From Cerrena zonata (taxonomy: Eukaryota > Basidiomycota > Agaricomycetes > Polyporales > Cerrenaceae): a DNA stretch of 64,000 nucleotides. The position numbers were made by a program, and so were the translations under genes. The notes under the pieces were generated by a model that did no database searches, was not told the origin of the DNA, and worked only from the letters and a program-made list of their open reading frames with translations. The stretch lies in contig JASBNA010000001.1 of NCBI GenBank assembly GCA_038087015.1, positions 1-64,000 of the forward strand. The letters run 5' to 3'. Shown piece after piece: positions 1 to 10,637 of this stretch. The stretch's first letter is position 1; the number at the start of each line of letters is the position of its first letter.

Positions 1-1010
1 TGTCACTGACCTCAACCCTGCGGACTCAGAAAGTTACAAGTAGGTTCATTGAGTGGTCTTCTCCAACTTTCTCGTTCTGATTCATTTTAGTGAAAACCTA
101 GAGGACTACCTAATGTCAACCGCGAGGGACGGAGTCCAAGCACTTATCGGTGCCTTATTCTCGCTACCGACCACATCCTCCGCAGATGGTCCTCTTGCAA
201 AACTCCCTTCCCCAACCAGCCAGCTACCTCGTGCAAAACCCCTACCAAAACCAAAACCACTCACAAAGTGGGAGAAGTTCGCTCGGGCGAAGGGTATCTC
301 GAAAACGAAGAGAGACAAGAAGACATGGGATGAGGAAAAACAGGACTGGGTTAATAGGTGGGGTTGGAAAGGTGCAAATAAGGATAAGGAGGTGCAATGG
401 TTGACAGAAGTTCCTGCGAACGCTGGTGCGTTACATCCCTCTACGAATGGAACTCTGAATAGAACTCAAATCGACGGTAATTCTTCTAGATGTGGACTTC
501 GATCCTTCTATAGCCGCAAGAAAGGAGAGGAAAGAGAAAATGGCGAAGAACGAACGTCAACATCAACAAAATCTTTCACGAGCGCAGGCCGAGTCTGGTC
601 CGACAAATAAAAATGGGGTCGCTCTGCAATCTCAGCGAAAACGTGATATTGATCACACAGTCGCCACTACAAGAGTTAGTACCGCTAGTATGGGCAGGTT
701 TGACCGAAAACTTGAGGGCGAGAAGCCTTTGAAAGGCGTCAAACGGAAGGTATGACCTGCAATATACTTCCGGTCTTCATGCTCATCACTTCTGTAGTTC
801 GACCCTGCTGAGGTATCGGCGGACAAAGAAAAATCCTCTAATATGGCTATTCTTTCACAACTTGGACGAGAACCTGGTGACAAGAAGTCCAGGAAGTCGG
901 GAGATAATGTCGTGAATGTACGTAAGGCTGTCAGGGCCGTGAGTGGTGGCAAGGGTAGTGCGGCATTGGCCCAAAGAAGTAATGGGAAGGGTAGGAAAGG
1001 GAAACGATAG
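1..1010 (+). CDS. RRS1: Rrs1, ribosome biogenesis regulatory protein (5' partial)
   Basis: Rrs1 is a nucleolar assembly factor of the 60S subunit that works with Rpf2 to bring the 5S RNP into pre-ribosomes. The gene enters from the left edge, so its start is missing. Exons are 1-39, 91-425, 490-749 and 798-1010, joined by GT-AG introns of 51, 64 and 48 bases, and the frame is continuous across all joins. Family hallmarks are visible: the NENLEDYLMSTARDGVQALI stretch just after the first intron, KPLTKWEKFARAKGI, the WVNRWGWKGANKDKE segment and EVPANADVDFDPS, followed by a basic Lys/Arg-rich tail ending GRKGKR. The basic tail fits a nucleolar RNA-associated protein. Identification rests on motif recognition and is strong. 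Confidence 0.93.
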
Positions 1011-1736
1011 GTAGTACGTTTCCACATCATGTTCTTCATTTATCTCACTATTGTGATGTCGTCGCTTCTGTTGACGCGGGAGTCCTTGGGTGTGCCATCG
1101 CAAGACCAGTTGGGATCTAATTACCGGGTACGTCAGAATTACTCTACCTAGATCTCGCCGGTACTCTAGGGGGAGACACACTTGCGATCCAATTGTGTTA
1201 CAAACTTCGGCAACCTGGGTAACTTCCTAATGCGGAAACTACAACTTCCACTTACGCCACAGCGCACTGAGATTGTCAAAGGCAGAACGCTGGAGATTGA
1301 TATTGGGACCTCGCTTCTGTCTTCTCAATACCTTACGCACGCTAAGATGTCCAAACGCGGAAGGGAATTCCCTCGCGATGACCTCCTTTAGTTTGTCGGT
1401 CATTGACCATCCGCCACTCCATTGTCCTCACGACCCTGCAACGAGGCAAGATACCACGCTGAGTATCACTACTAAATTAATCAAGGTCAATGGCCACTAT
1501 GCTTCCCTGCATCGCCACTGGAGGAAGAGCGTTCGATTGGAAATAAAGTTGGTTTGGACCGTGCACTTCCGTCACATTGATGAAATACAAGAACGTGTCC
1601 CCCTTACAACATTACCTAGCATGGACCTTGTCCAAAGTCTCATAAATGGACCATCTTTTGATGCTCAGCCACTCATCCTCTCATTCACCTCGGACTCTTT
1701 CTTACAACTTTCACTTTCGGACCTCCTCATCTTGCA
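1011..1736. other. Intergenic, no gene seen
   Basis: Open frames here are short, lack recognisable motifs and have no convincing splice partners. The stretch separates RRS1 from the zinc-finger gene and probably holds the latter's promoter. Confidence 0.5.
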
Positions 1737-3071
1737 ATGTCTCTCTCCGTATGCCAAGTATGTGCATAATCCACGCTCGTTTACCTTCCCTCTAACTAAC
1801 AATATTGTTCTTTGTTCGTCCACAGCGACTTCAAGGTATCCGTGGAAACAAAATGTGTCCGTGTTGTGGAACTACTTGGGAGAACAATGAAGAATTGTTG
1901 AAGCACCTCTGGAAACAGAACAGAAAAGAGCCTTCCCCGTTCGATGAGTGCGCACTATTCACCTCCAAATAAGAGCTACAACTCACCGACTTCCTTCACA
2001 GAAGTTTCCTATGCCCCTGGACACTTTGCGTTGCCCGTCTCAGAGATATTCCTGCGCTGAAAGACCACATCAAGACCCAGTAAGTACCGTCTGCGCTACT
2101 TTGTTCATCATGTATCGTATCTAATAGGTCATGATTTTTTTTTCAGCACTGGTGAAAGAGATCATGTCTGCCCTCATCTGATCGACTGGACCCCAGGCAA
2201 CCGAACTTTGTGCCTCAGGACCTACCCCAGTGCCAAATCCTTGTCGCGACACAGGCAACGCGCTCACAGGTACCTTTCAACAACACAGAGGGCGGAACAT
2301 CCTTACGTGGACAAAAACTCAGGCCGACCTCTAGAGGATGTGCCTCTCCTCGGACTTGGCGATAGCGAAGACAATCATCCAATTATCAAAATCGAAGATG
2401 ATAGTCAGAGCGACGGCAGTAATTCAGAACCTACTTCCGCTGTGAACGAGGATACAATAAAGGAGCATTGGAGCGAAGTTGTACGACGACTCCGTCCCCG
2501 CGGTAACTGGCCTTCGCATGAAATACAACAAGCCCATCCTTCCGGAGCAAGTCCTGACGACACTCAGGTTGATGCTATTCAGGGGAGCTACCTTTCCCAA
2601 CCTGACGTCCATGCTATCAAAACTGAGGGTGGCTACGACCATCCCATGTCTAGTCCTAGCTATCCGATCATCAATGGTCCTTCGGAATACGCACCACCTA
2701 GCCATCCTAGCCAGCCTTCCAATGATTGGTATGGGTACCTTACCAATGGCTATCTACCCTCTTCTAGAAACGTCTATGATTGGTTTAGCTCTACTCTCTA
2801 CGATCGCTCCTACTACCAGAATGCCAATACGCACGGTACCTATTCTTATCCACAAACCTTGCCGTACCACCACGATACAAGCATGATGGGTCCCGGAAAC
2901 TCGTATGGTGCATCTGGCGTTGGTCTTGGCTCTGGTGGTTTCTATGAGTCTTCGAGCACGGGCATGCATCCCGACGGGAGTCAGAGCTCGGATTCGGATC
3001 TGAGTAACTCACACGATCATTGGTACCTCGACTCTCAGGTATATGGATACTCGGATACTCGCAACGCCTAA
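1737..3071 (+). CDS. C2H2 zinc-finger protein, probable transcription factor
   Basis: Exons are 1737-1757, 1826-1947, 2002-2079 and 2147-3071, giving about 381 residues; all splice phases agree. Reading the joins restores zinc fingers that no single frame shows. The first, near residue 17, is irregular (CPCCGTTW followed by LLKHLWKQ). The second is canonical C-x4-C-x12-H-x3-H (CPWTLC ... HIKTH). A TGERDH linker leads to the third, whose first and second cysteines are about 13 residues apart, followed by C-x12-H-x4-H ending RQRAHR. The remaining 280 or so residues are Ser/Pro/Tyr/Gly-rich and look disordered, as in activation or interaction regions. Start chosen at the first ATG that keeps frame with finger one; an earlier 5' exon is possible. 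DNA binding is inferred from the family; the target is unknown. Confidence 0.75.
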
Positions 3072-3383
3072 CTTCTCCATACACGGAGATCACTTTCACT
3101 TGGAACAAATCCCAGCGGCCCTCACTTTATGACATTCCTTTCATATTATGACCGTAGGCAACTTTTCATGACGACTTTTTCTTTCAATCTCAGAATCTCA
3201 ATCGAAACTACAAGGTAGGGCTCAGGTACTGCGTCCCTGGAAAAGAACATAATATTTAAACAGCTGGGCTATCGAGTAGTAACTTAATATGTACCAAATG
3301 CTGAATGATTATAGAAAACTAACTTGAAACCACAACATACATATTCCAAAAGCGTGCTGCGTCGTCTGAATTACAGCTTGTGT
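3072..3383. other. Intergenic, no gene seen
   Basis: AT-rich 3' flank of the zinc-finger gene leading to the tRNA. Nothing else is recognisable. Confidence 0.5.
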
Positions 3384-3456
3384 GGGTCGGTGGCGTAGTT
3401 GGTTATCGCATCTGTCTAACACACAGAAGGTCCTCAGTTCGAACCTGGGCCGACTC
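3384..3456 (+). tRNA. tRNA-Val (anticodon AAC)
   Basis: A 73-base cloverleaf without intron. The acceptor arm pairs GGGTCGG with CCGACTC (one G-T pair). A-box TGGCGTAGTTGG and B-box AGTTCGAACCT are present. The anticodon stem TCTGT/ACAGA carries the loop CTAACAC, giving anticodon AAC, read as valine GUU (and GUC/GUA if A34 becomes inosine). A T-run follows about 4 bases after the 3' end, fitting Pol III termination. An identical copy lies inverted at 39650-39722. Confidence 0.95.
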
Positions 3457-3577
3457 ATTGTTTTTGGAGAATTGCCATGTGATTGGCGGCGTCTGGGGAA
3501 TCACTGACACCTACCTTTGCACTCATTCCTCATTTACTGAAGTAATTGTTAGAGTTGAAGACTACTTGAGTACACTA

Positions 3578-4931
3578 ATGTCTGAGGAACAAACACCAAC
3601 CAACTCGACACCAACAGCCCTCTCAAATTCACCCTCTAGCACATCGATAGCTGTCCCCAACCGGTCGGACTTAATTCAGAAAGCGAGGGCGTTCTTACAG
3701 TCACCCCAAGTTCGCAATGAGGATTATGCAGCGAAACGAATATTCCTTTCTGAGAAGGGATTAAACGATATCGAGATAGACAGTCTTCTTCAAGAAACGG
3801 TGAATGCCCCTTGCATCGGTGTACCTCACCTCAGTACTTCTCATACGGTGTCTTGCAGGTGTTTCAACCCCCGGTGGTACCTCCCAGGACCTACCCACAG
3901 CCTCCCCCATCCAATCTACCCAATCTGCTGATTGGCCTAGCTCGAATTCTGAGCTGGCTCGCTGGGGGTTCTGCTGCATTCCTGTTGCTGTATTTTGTGA
4001 GTTTTGGAGGATTATAACTCTAAACACCGTGCTTACTGCAATTACGTTCCAGAGGTATATCTTTCCTAGGCTATCACAGTCCTTCCAAGCACGTCTCTCC
4101 ATTCGATCACATCAGAAAGAGCTTCTACGCAAACTTACTGAGTCCTTAACCGATCTTAAAGCGAATCAATCCCGAACCTTTGAAGTCCTCCCTGAGCCCC
4201 GACTTTATAAGGAGGATGATAAGTATAAGGACTGCCATTCGTTGGAGGATCTAGCCCCTTTGTCTGAAGACGTACGGGAACTGCCCGCTACGGTACTATT
4301 ACGTTGCTCAATTGAAGACCTTGCTGCGAAGAGCGAACCAGTCACCGATGCTGCCATCTTTGCAGGATTAGAAAGCAATTGGCCGTGGCTTCAGTCTGAC
4401 GAAGGATCTGGGTATATGGTAAGAAACTGCTCAATCATATTTATTAAGACTCAAATGACTGAAAGGGATTTACAGGAAACGATTTGGAATACATTACATA
4501 CGACCCCATTATTTGCACAAGAACAAAAAGATGATGTAACACTCTGGTCATACACACCTCCTGCACCTACACCCCCAACAGCTCTAGAAACCTCTCTGTC
4601 AACACTACGAGCAACACTCCCACCCGCACGAACTTCGCTCCATCCCTTCCAACACACCCTCCAAGCACTGACAGACTTCACGGGCTATATCGCGAGCCAA
4701 ACATACGCCATTCCCTCAACCCTGCGCTTTTCGGGGATAGGTATGAACACACCATTACCTCCTGGGGAAGAGGAAGTTCGCAGGGAAATTCGTGCTTTGA
4801 AAGGTCTGGTCTTGAACCGGTGAGTTATTTTTGGTGTACCCCACCTTGTTCTATTTTTGCTTAACCTAAGTTTCAGCCGTTCGTTCCTCCCTAGCACTCC
4901 GAAGCTTCCAAGCGAGCTGCCGACACCTTGA
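3578..4931 (+). CDS. PEX14: Peroxin-14, peroxisomal docking protein
   Basis: Pex14 is the peroxisomal membrane docking partner for the import receptors Pex5 and Pex7. Exons are 3578-3799, 3859-3996, 4053-4418, 4476-4819 and 4877-4931, about 374 residues. The N-terminal receptor-binding helix bundle is clear (RSDLIQKARAFLQSPQVRN, then KRIFLSEKGLNDIEIDSLLQE). A proline-rich linker (PPRTYPQPPPSN) precedes one hydrophobic segment around residues 95-115 (ARILSWLAGGSAAFLLLYF), and a helical, charged C-terminal half follows, which fits the family's domain order. The third intron is a multiple of three, so retention would not break the frame. The start ATG is the first in frame and precedes a Ser/Thr-rich leader. 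Confidence 0.9.
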
Positions 4932-6071
4932 AACGACATATATACATCTTCGTCATGATATTGTAGACTATAAATATCGTGTTTCCCTTATTGCTTGCGC
5001 CTAGTCGGATGCTTCTGTTCGTCGCCGCCACAAGACGAACGAAACTCTAGACGACTCGCGAACCGCGGTGTGCGTCTGATACGGGAGCGTTTACACCGTT
5101 TGGTATCTCATTTCCGTATAATCTTTTGCGTCAGACACATCCTAGTCATTTCTCTCGCCCCGAGGCTCGCTGCAGCTGAATTCCTCGACATCTCGACACC
5201 TATAAGCTCTTCCCTCGGGCAGGTTTGCCCGTACCAATGATTGTGGTGTCCTGAAAACATGACATGAGCCAATTAATACAGCGCGCAGTCCTAGTACTTT
5301 GACTGCGCCTGAGAGGCACCCCGGGCAGTTAATTCCTGTGCTTTTTAAGTCCGCTATAACAGCACCCTTATCGAGCTGTCATTTCCTCTTCATTCCGAGG
5401 TTTAGCAAGACATTTAACCTGCGGAAGGTAAACGCATGTTTCCCAGATCTACTGGGATTTTTCACGCGATGGTCGTGTCGCAGAAAAACACAGGGTAAAA
5501 TGAGAAAATAACCGAGGTCCTGAGTATGAGAGAGTGCTTGGTGTGCACCCGAGTGAGAAGATGAGCTTAAATGAAAGGGTCCTAGGGAGCGCATGATCAT
5601 GAATTTCAGCAGGGTCTTTCCAAAGTTAGCACGGTAACGGCTTGGCGCGATGGTTCGTAGACAAGGTTTCAATTAGGTTCGGGCGAACAGATGCGAAGGA
5701 GAGTGTGAAAAGGGGGCTGTGACGTTGATGCGAATGTTCCGTATAAAAATAGCACAAGTACAGTGTTGTTGAAGGGGAAACGTGACGGAAGGATACGGAA
5801 GCATGGGCGTAGACAGAGCATTCTAGGATTACAAGGGAGAGTGTCCAGTGAGTGTAGTAAAGTAAGTAAAATGCAAAAAATGGTGATGAACGAAATGCGG
5901 TGCTAGAATGTGCAGGTGGAGGGAGGGAACGTAGCAGAAATGACCAAAGTACCAACTAAAAAGCAGGATTACATACAGAGTCCGCAGCCAAATGGATCTT
6001 TCGTGGGCATCAAAGGAACCCTGATGGGTGGATCAAACCACGATTGAAGAGGAAACAGGCTGGTCATCCGT
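4932..6071. other. Intergenic, no gene seen
   Basis: About 1.1 kb between PEX14 and the convergent membrane-protein gene. Only short frames without motifs or plausible joins were found on either strand. Confidence 0.45.
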
Positions 6072-6831
6072 TCAAACACTGGAGGGACCGGCAACAGCGT
6101 CGTCATATGCAGGCGCATGTTGATAAGGCGGAGGCGGAGGACGAAGCAACGACGTCCGACGACTCCGGCGCATCATCTGTTCTCGTTCCAACTGCTCCAT
6201 TTCCCTCTCCAGGTGATGTCGAGCAAGTAGACTAGCTATACGGTCTTGACGAGGTGTACGCTTATACTTGTAGATGCATCGTGTGAGCCAAATGAGTATG
6301 AGTAGCCCCACAAGCCCCGCTATGCATTCAAATACAATTGCAACAACGCTTTGGCGATGGGGTGGACTTGACAGATCGGGCAGTGGTCGTGCGGTATTCG
6401 GTGGATTGAATGGACCTGTTTGCGTCGGTGTGAAGAAGTGATGGCTTATAGGGAGCGTACGAGAACCCGTAAAAGAAATGGTACGGGATCCAGAGTGAGA
6501 ATGGTTGCGCGAAGGTGGATGCAGGATGGTTATTGAATGTGTCGATGTAGCGCTAGCTGTTACTAGCTCTGCCGGGCCCTGCTCAGCAGAGACATGGTCA
6601 GAACTATTCGCGTCCGATGCGTTGGTCGCTGCAAGGACGTGCGGGGTTTCCTTGGCATACTCGACTTGAGACTGAAAGTCGACGGGAGAAGCAGACTGTG
6701 CTAGTACGTATCTGACAATGGGCGGGGTAATGGCTCGATTAGTCACGAAGGGGACATTTAGACCATCCAAGGTACCCAGCTCACCGGAACGCAATGAGAA
6801 GGCTGCCAAACCTCACACCCAGCACACGCAT
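6072..6831 (-). CDS. Single-pass membrane protein with PPxY motif
   Basis: No named family recognised. The proposed model has exons 6831-6785 and 6711-6072, with a 73-base intron (6712-6784) containing a good branch site (GACTAAT in the minus sense), giving about 227 residues. The first exon supplies a signal-peptide-like start (MRVLGVRFGSLLIAFR, cleavage possibly near VLAQS). A Ser/Thr/Pro-rich, probably glycosylated outer region of about 120 residues is followed by one transmembrane helix (VVAIVFECIAGLVGLLILIW) and a basic cytoplasmic tail with KYKR and RRSRR. The tail ends with a proline run, PPPPPY, a typical ligand for WW domains such as those of Rsp5-type ubiquitin ligases. The layout recalls fungal wall-stress sensors and Skg6/Axl2-like proteins, but that is inference. 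The N-terminal exon is the least certain part. Confidence 0.6.
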
Positions 6832-9800
6832 AAGCGGCGCAGAAACGTCTAGACAAGACAAGGACGAAGCGAGATGGCCAGAGGGAACAAAGAGATGGAG
6901 GACCACAGTGTGAGCTGACGGTTGTCGGGACAGTTCATGACATGGTACGGAAGAAGGAGGTGCGAAGAGAAAGCCTGAGGTAGCCTAGAAATAACCGTAC
7001 CCCCCACAGCGTCTCCGTCCCGAAAAGATTGGAGATGAGATTCGCTTGTGGGAGTCTTTGACTGCTCCAGCTACTGCTCCCTCCCTCATCCCTTCCCAAG
7101 CCGCTCGGCAATCCTCCTCCCTCCGTGGCAGTGTCCTCTTTCGTCGCTACGTTGGATACAACATCATCTTTTCCTCAAATAACCCAGTGCAAACACAGAT
7201 ATTTTGCTCTCTTGTCGAGAACCCTCTCCTATCCTCTCCCATATCTCTCGACACCCAATTTGATACCCGCGTGCAAGGGAAAGCATGGTCACAGTGCGGA
7301 CCTAACCCCCAAGGATTTTCCAAATCATAAACGGTCATGCTATGCCTTGCATATCTCCCCGAAAAGTATCATTTTCCAGGATATACATACCACCCGTCGA
7401 TCACCACTTCAAAACTCATCGGTAAGTAAAATGGATAGAAACACCGATTTCGCGACACTCCGGCTGGTATCTCCATTCTCAAATTCAAAAACTATGGCGA
7501 TTGATCTGTGTCCGACCGTTAGCTGTTTTACAAACTTGGTTTCCACTCCAAGTTTGCAACCTTCTTGAGGCAAATTTCCAGACTTAGAGTTGTCATGACA
7601 TGTTTCCGAAATTTCATCAAGGAAGCTAGTGATCACCTCCTGGACCATACGGTCCGTCTCGATAGATCTCTAAACAGTCCTTGATGGCTGTATTGGTTTG
7701 TATTGGTCTACACAAGCAAAGACTAATCCATTCTGTCATACTGCGCCTTCTTCTATCGGTCAACCCACCTTTTTCTCGCGTCACGGTGATCAAACGCATG
7801 TTTCTGATCGATTGCTGAATGTTTACTTGTGTCTTCACAGCATGATTCACCGCTGAAAATCCCAAATAAATTAGGAAGCCTTCACACTGGCATGATCATT
7901 CCTTAGTCTAGATGTCGCCCTGCGGGCTTAAGTGCCCACTTCTGCGCACGCAAGCGATTTTTTCCCTGTTTGAACCGGTTTGAGAAGTACCCGTATCTCT
8001 CTGGACACGCTTGTTTTTCCCCTTTTCTTGGATAGTAATGCCAAACAGTGTGCACTTCACGAAACTTCACCCGGATCCTACCTCTTTGCTACGCCGTACA
8101 AGACGGTTCCTATCTCAGAAACGTATACAGGATTACAAGTTCCCCAGATCTCCGCCTGTATGCCCGAAGAGGGGGTTCTTCGATTTTTTCTGACCGCTAC
8201 AAGGCAACCTATCCTCTGTCCCATCTAACATCATGAAGGTGCTTTCATGACTGCCACGCCATGATAAGTACTGCTCCCTTTCACCTCGATCTTGTTGGTG
8301 TAGATGTTCGGCCTTCAACCCGCAACCGTACCGCAGCTCACTCACCGCCCACATAGGTCTTCGATATTGCGCCAGCAATCACAACTAAACCCAGACCCGC
8401 CCACTGTTCCCACAAGTACTGACACCTGATCATCACTGCGCAATAGGAAATCCACTATCCTCGAAGAATTCAACACGTCGACCTTACCAAAGGAGAAATC
8501 ATGATCATCTTGTATTTGTGTCCGAGTCGGGTAACTATACGCCAGGAATCGAGGTGCGTCTCATGGTGCGTTCGATGAATGGCTGAGCGCCCCGAGACTA
8601 ATGGACGTTGTACATTGACTAATCACTGCCACTTCTTCCTCAGACCTACAAGCAAGAAAATTATCCTGTCCTCACTGCACAACTCTTGGGAGAGCCACGA
8701 TCCATACTACCGATGGCGAACGTAATGCTTGACGGCTCAATTTATTTCTTTTCGGTTATTCCTCCTACGTTGAAACACAACCGCCGAGTTCAATCCGAAG
8801 TTTTTCTGAGTTCAAGCTGTGCAGCGGTCAAATGTCAACACCAACCTTACACCTTTCTACATATCCCCGGTAAGGTTGCGCCGACAGGCCCTTGGATAGG
8901 ACATATCATTCTTTAAGACGCTACTCACTATCTACATTCGATCGCTATGTATCAAGTCCCCAGTCGCCGCCTCGTGGGGGTCCACGGGTTATATCCCATG
9001 ATCCTTAATAATGATAGTTGGTGGTGAGTAATGCCAATGATTTAACTTCAGTCAGATTGGAAGTCGCTAACCTACTTGGTAGCCTCTTGTGTGGAAATCA
9101 TGGAGGGGGTTTACGGTGTGTGATCTGCATATCTTCAGGATCCTAAGAGTAATACTTCTTGTGGCGGTCTTAACGGTTTAGATCTTAATATGGGCCTTAC
9201 TGATATTTCGATATCCTCGTGCGTTGCAGGTTTTATCCTTTTTACTGAGCCTCGGTCGGCCGCCGGCAGCTGATATGCATCGCCCAAACTAGCATTTCAA
9301 AGGACATATACATTAAATGACGTCCACTTCTTGCCTGGGCCACGAGTCTCCTTATGGTGTCTCTAATTGAATCTAATCACCCACTTGACTTCAGCCACTA
9401 CGTCTTCACCTCCTACAATAGATCTTCGTTTCCTGCATCCTGCAGCGCAACTTTCAGGGCAAGTCCGAAAATGCGATAGTATCGACATTCATGTTCGCAG
9501 GTGTTAAACAGCGACAACCAAGCGGCTATAACAATGCTAAGAGCCGCTCTCAGACTCCCTGCTGACCTACTACTAAGCAGGCCCTTTTCAAACATCGACG
9601 TAATGCGTAGGGGTTATCCGTTAACCCCATGACCACCAAGGTTATGTTATTGTATTGGATTTGTTCTGTTTCGTTTACCGTTGAGCATTTTGGTGACATC
9701 CCATCGTTCATTATATACGGCCCACACTTCTCTCCGTATTCACCGGGTTACATGTACTTCCATTATCATTATTATGGATTTCCTGTGTTTTTCTCCCGAT

Positions 9801-10637
9801 GCGGGACCCTAACGGTTATAACCGTTGTGACGGTCTCACGAGGATTTCAAAGTCTAACTATGCGACCCAACCCGCGTCTTCTCCGAGTGGGAATACAAAT
9901 ACGATCCGTCTGTACCGTATAGTATTGGAGTAAGTTTGTTCTTGTCAACTACGAAACACGACAAGATCAAACCATTCCTTGAGGGTGAAATCATCCATTT
10001 TTGTATGAGAGTTCTGTCTGCTGCGCCTATATATATGTACAATGCTTTATAAAGCATGTATCGCATCATATCGAGCAATGTTGATGGATGAAATTCAAAG
10101 CACTGTTGTCAGCCTGTACCAAGGGCGTTCCGATCCAACGTAAGTAACTTTGGACTCGGCGTCGGTGTGATGCAATCGTCGGTATTCCGTACACAACTCC
10201 GACTTGTTTTGTGTTACTTTGTCAGCCATAAGTTTTCGTGTGTGGGATGCCAGAGACTACATAACAAGTACGAAGTTCAACAAGCCGAAGATGCTTACGG
10301 CGACGGAACGGTACAGGTGTGCGTATAAATCACAAGGGACGGATGGCCAATGGGAGGGATCGGTGACAGGGACAGGCTTACGTGAGAAAACAAGACCGGT
10401 CTCGCTCACGCGCTCGTCCGAAAATCTCCTGGAAACATCATCCTAACCTGCTCACATAAATATTCCTGCCGTTGCCGTCCCTTAAGCCCCTCAATGTTTC
10501 CTTAGCTTTCCATCCTCATCTCTCTCCCCCCTCCTCATAACTTATTCCCTCTTGGACTCACGGAATAGACTAGGGCCTCTTTTTCTCACTTACAGAACTA
10601 CTACTACACGGATCGCAGATCACATTACTCTATCATC
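6832..10637. other. Long gene-poor interval
   Basis: 3.8 kb without a supported gene, far longer than the usual 200-600 base gaps here. Short frames exist on both strands (for example 7409-7648 minus, 79 codons from an ATG, and 8430-8916 plus when joined across 8551-8642), but none shows a domain or a convincing start. It may hold decayed sequence, non-coding RNA or the promoter of RIB1. The last 150 bases before 10638 are pyrimidine-rich, as is common upstream of fungal start codons. Confidence 0.4.

Noticed and set aside
7409..7648. 79-codon minus-strand frame in the gene-poor interval
   Set aside because: It starts with ATG and looks moderately protein-like, but has no recognisable motif, no splice partner and no supporting context.
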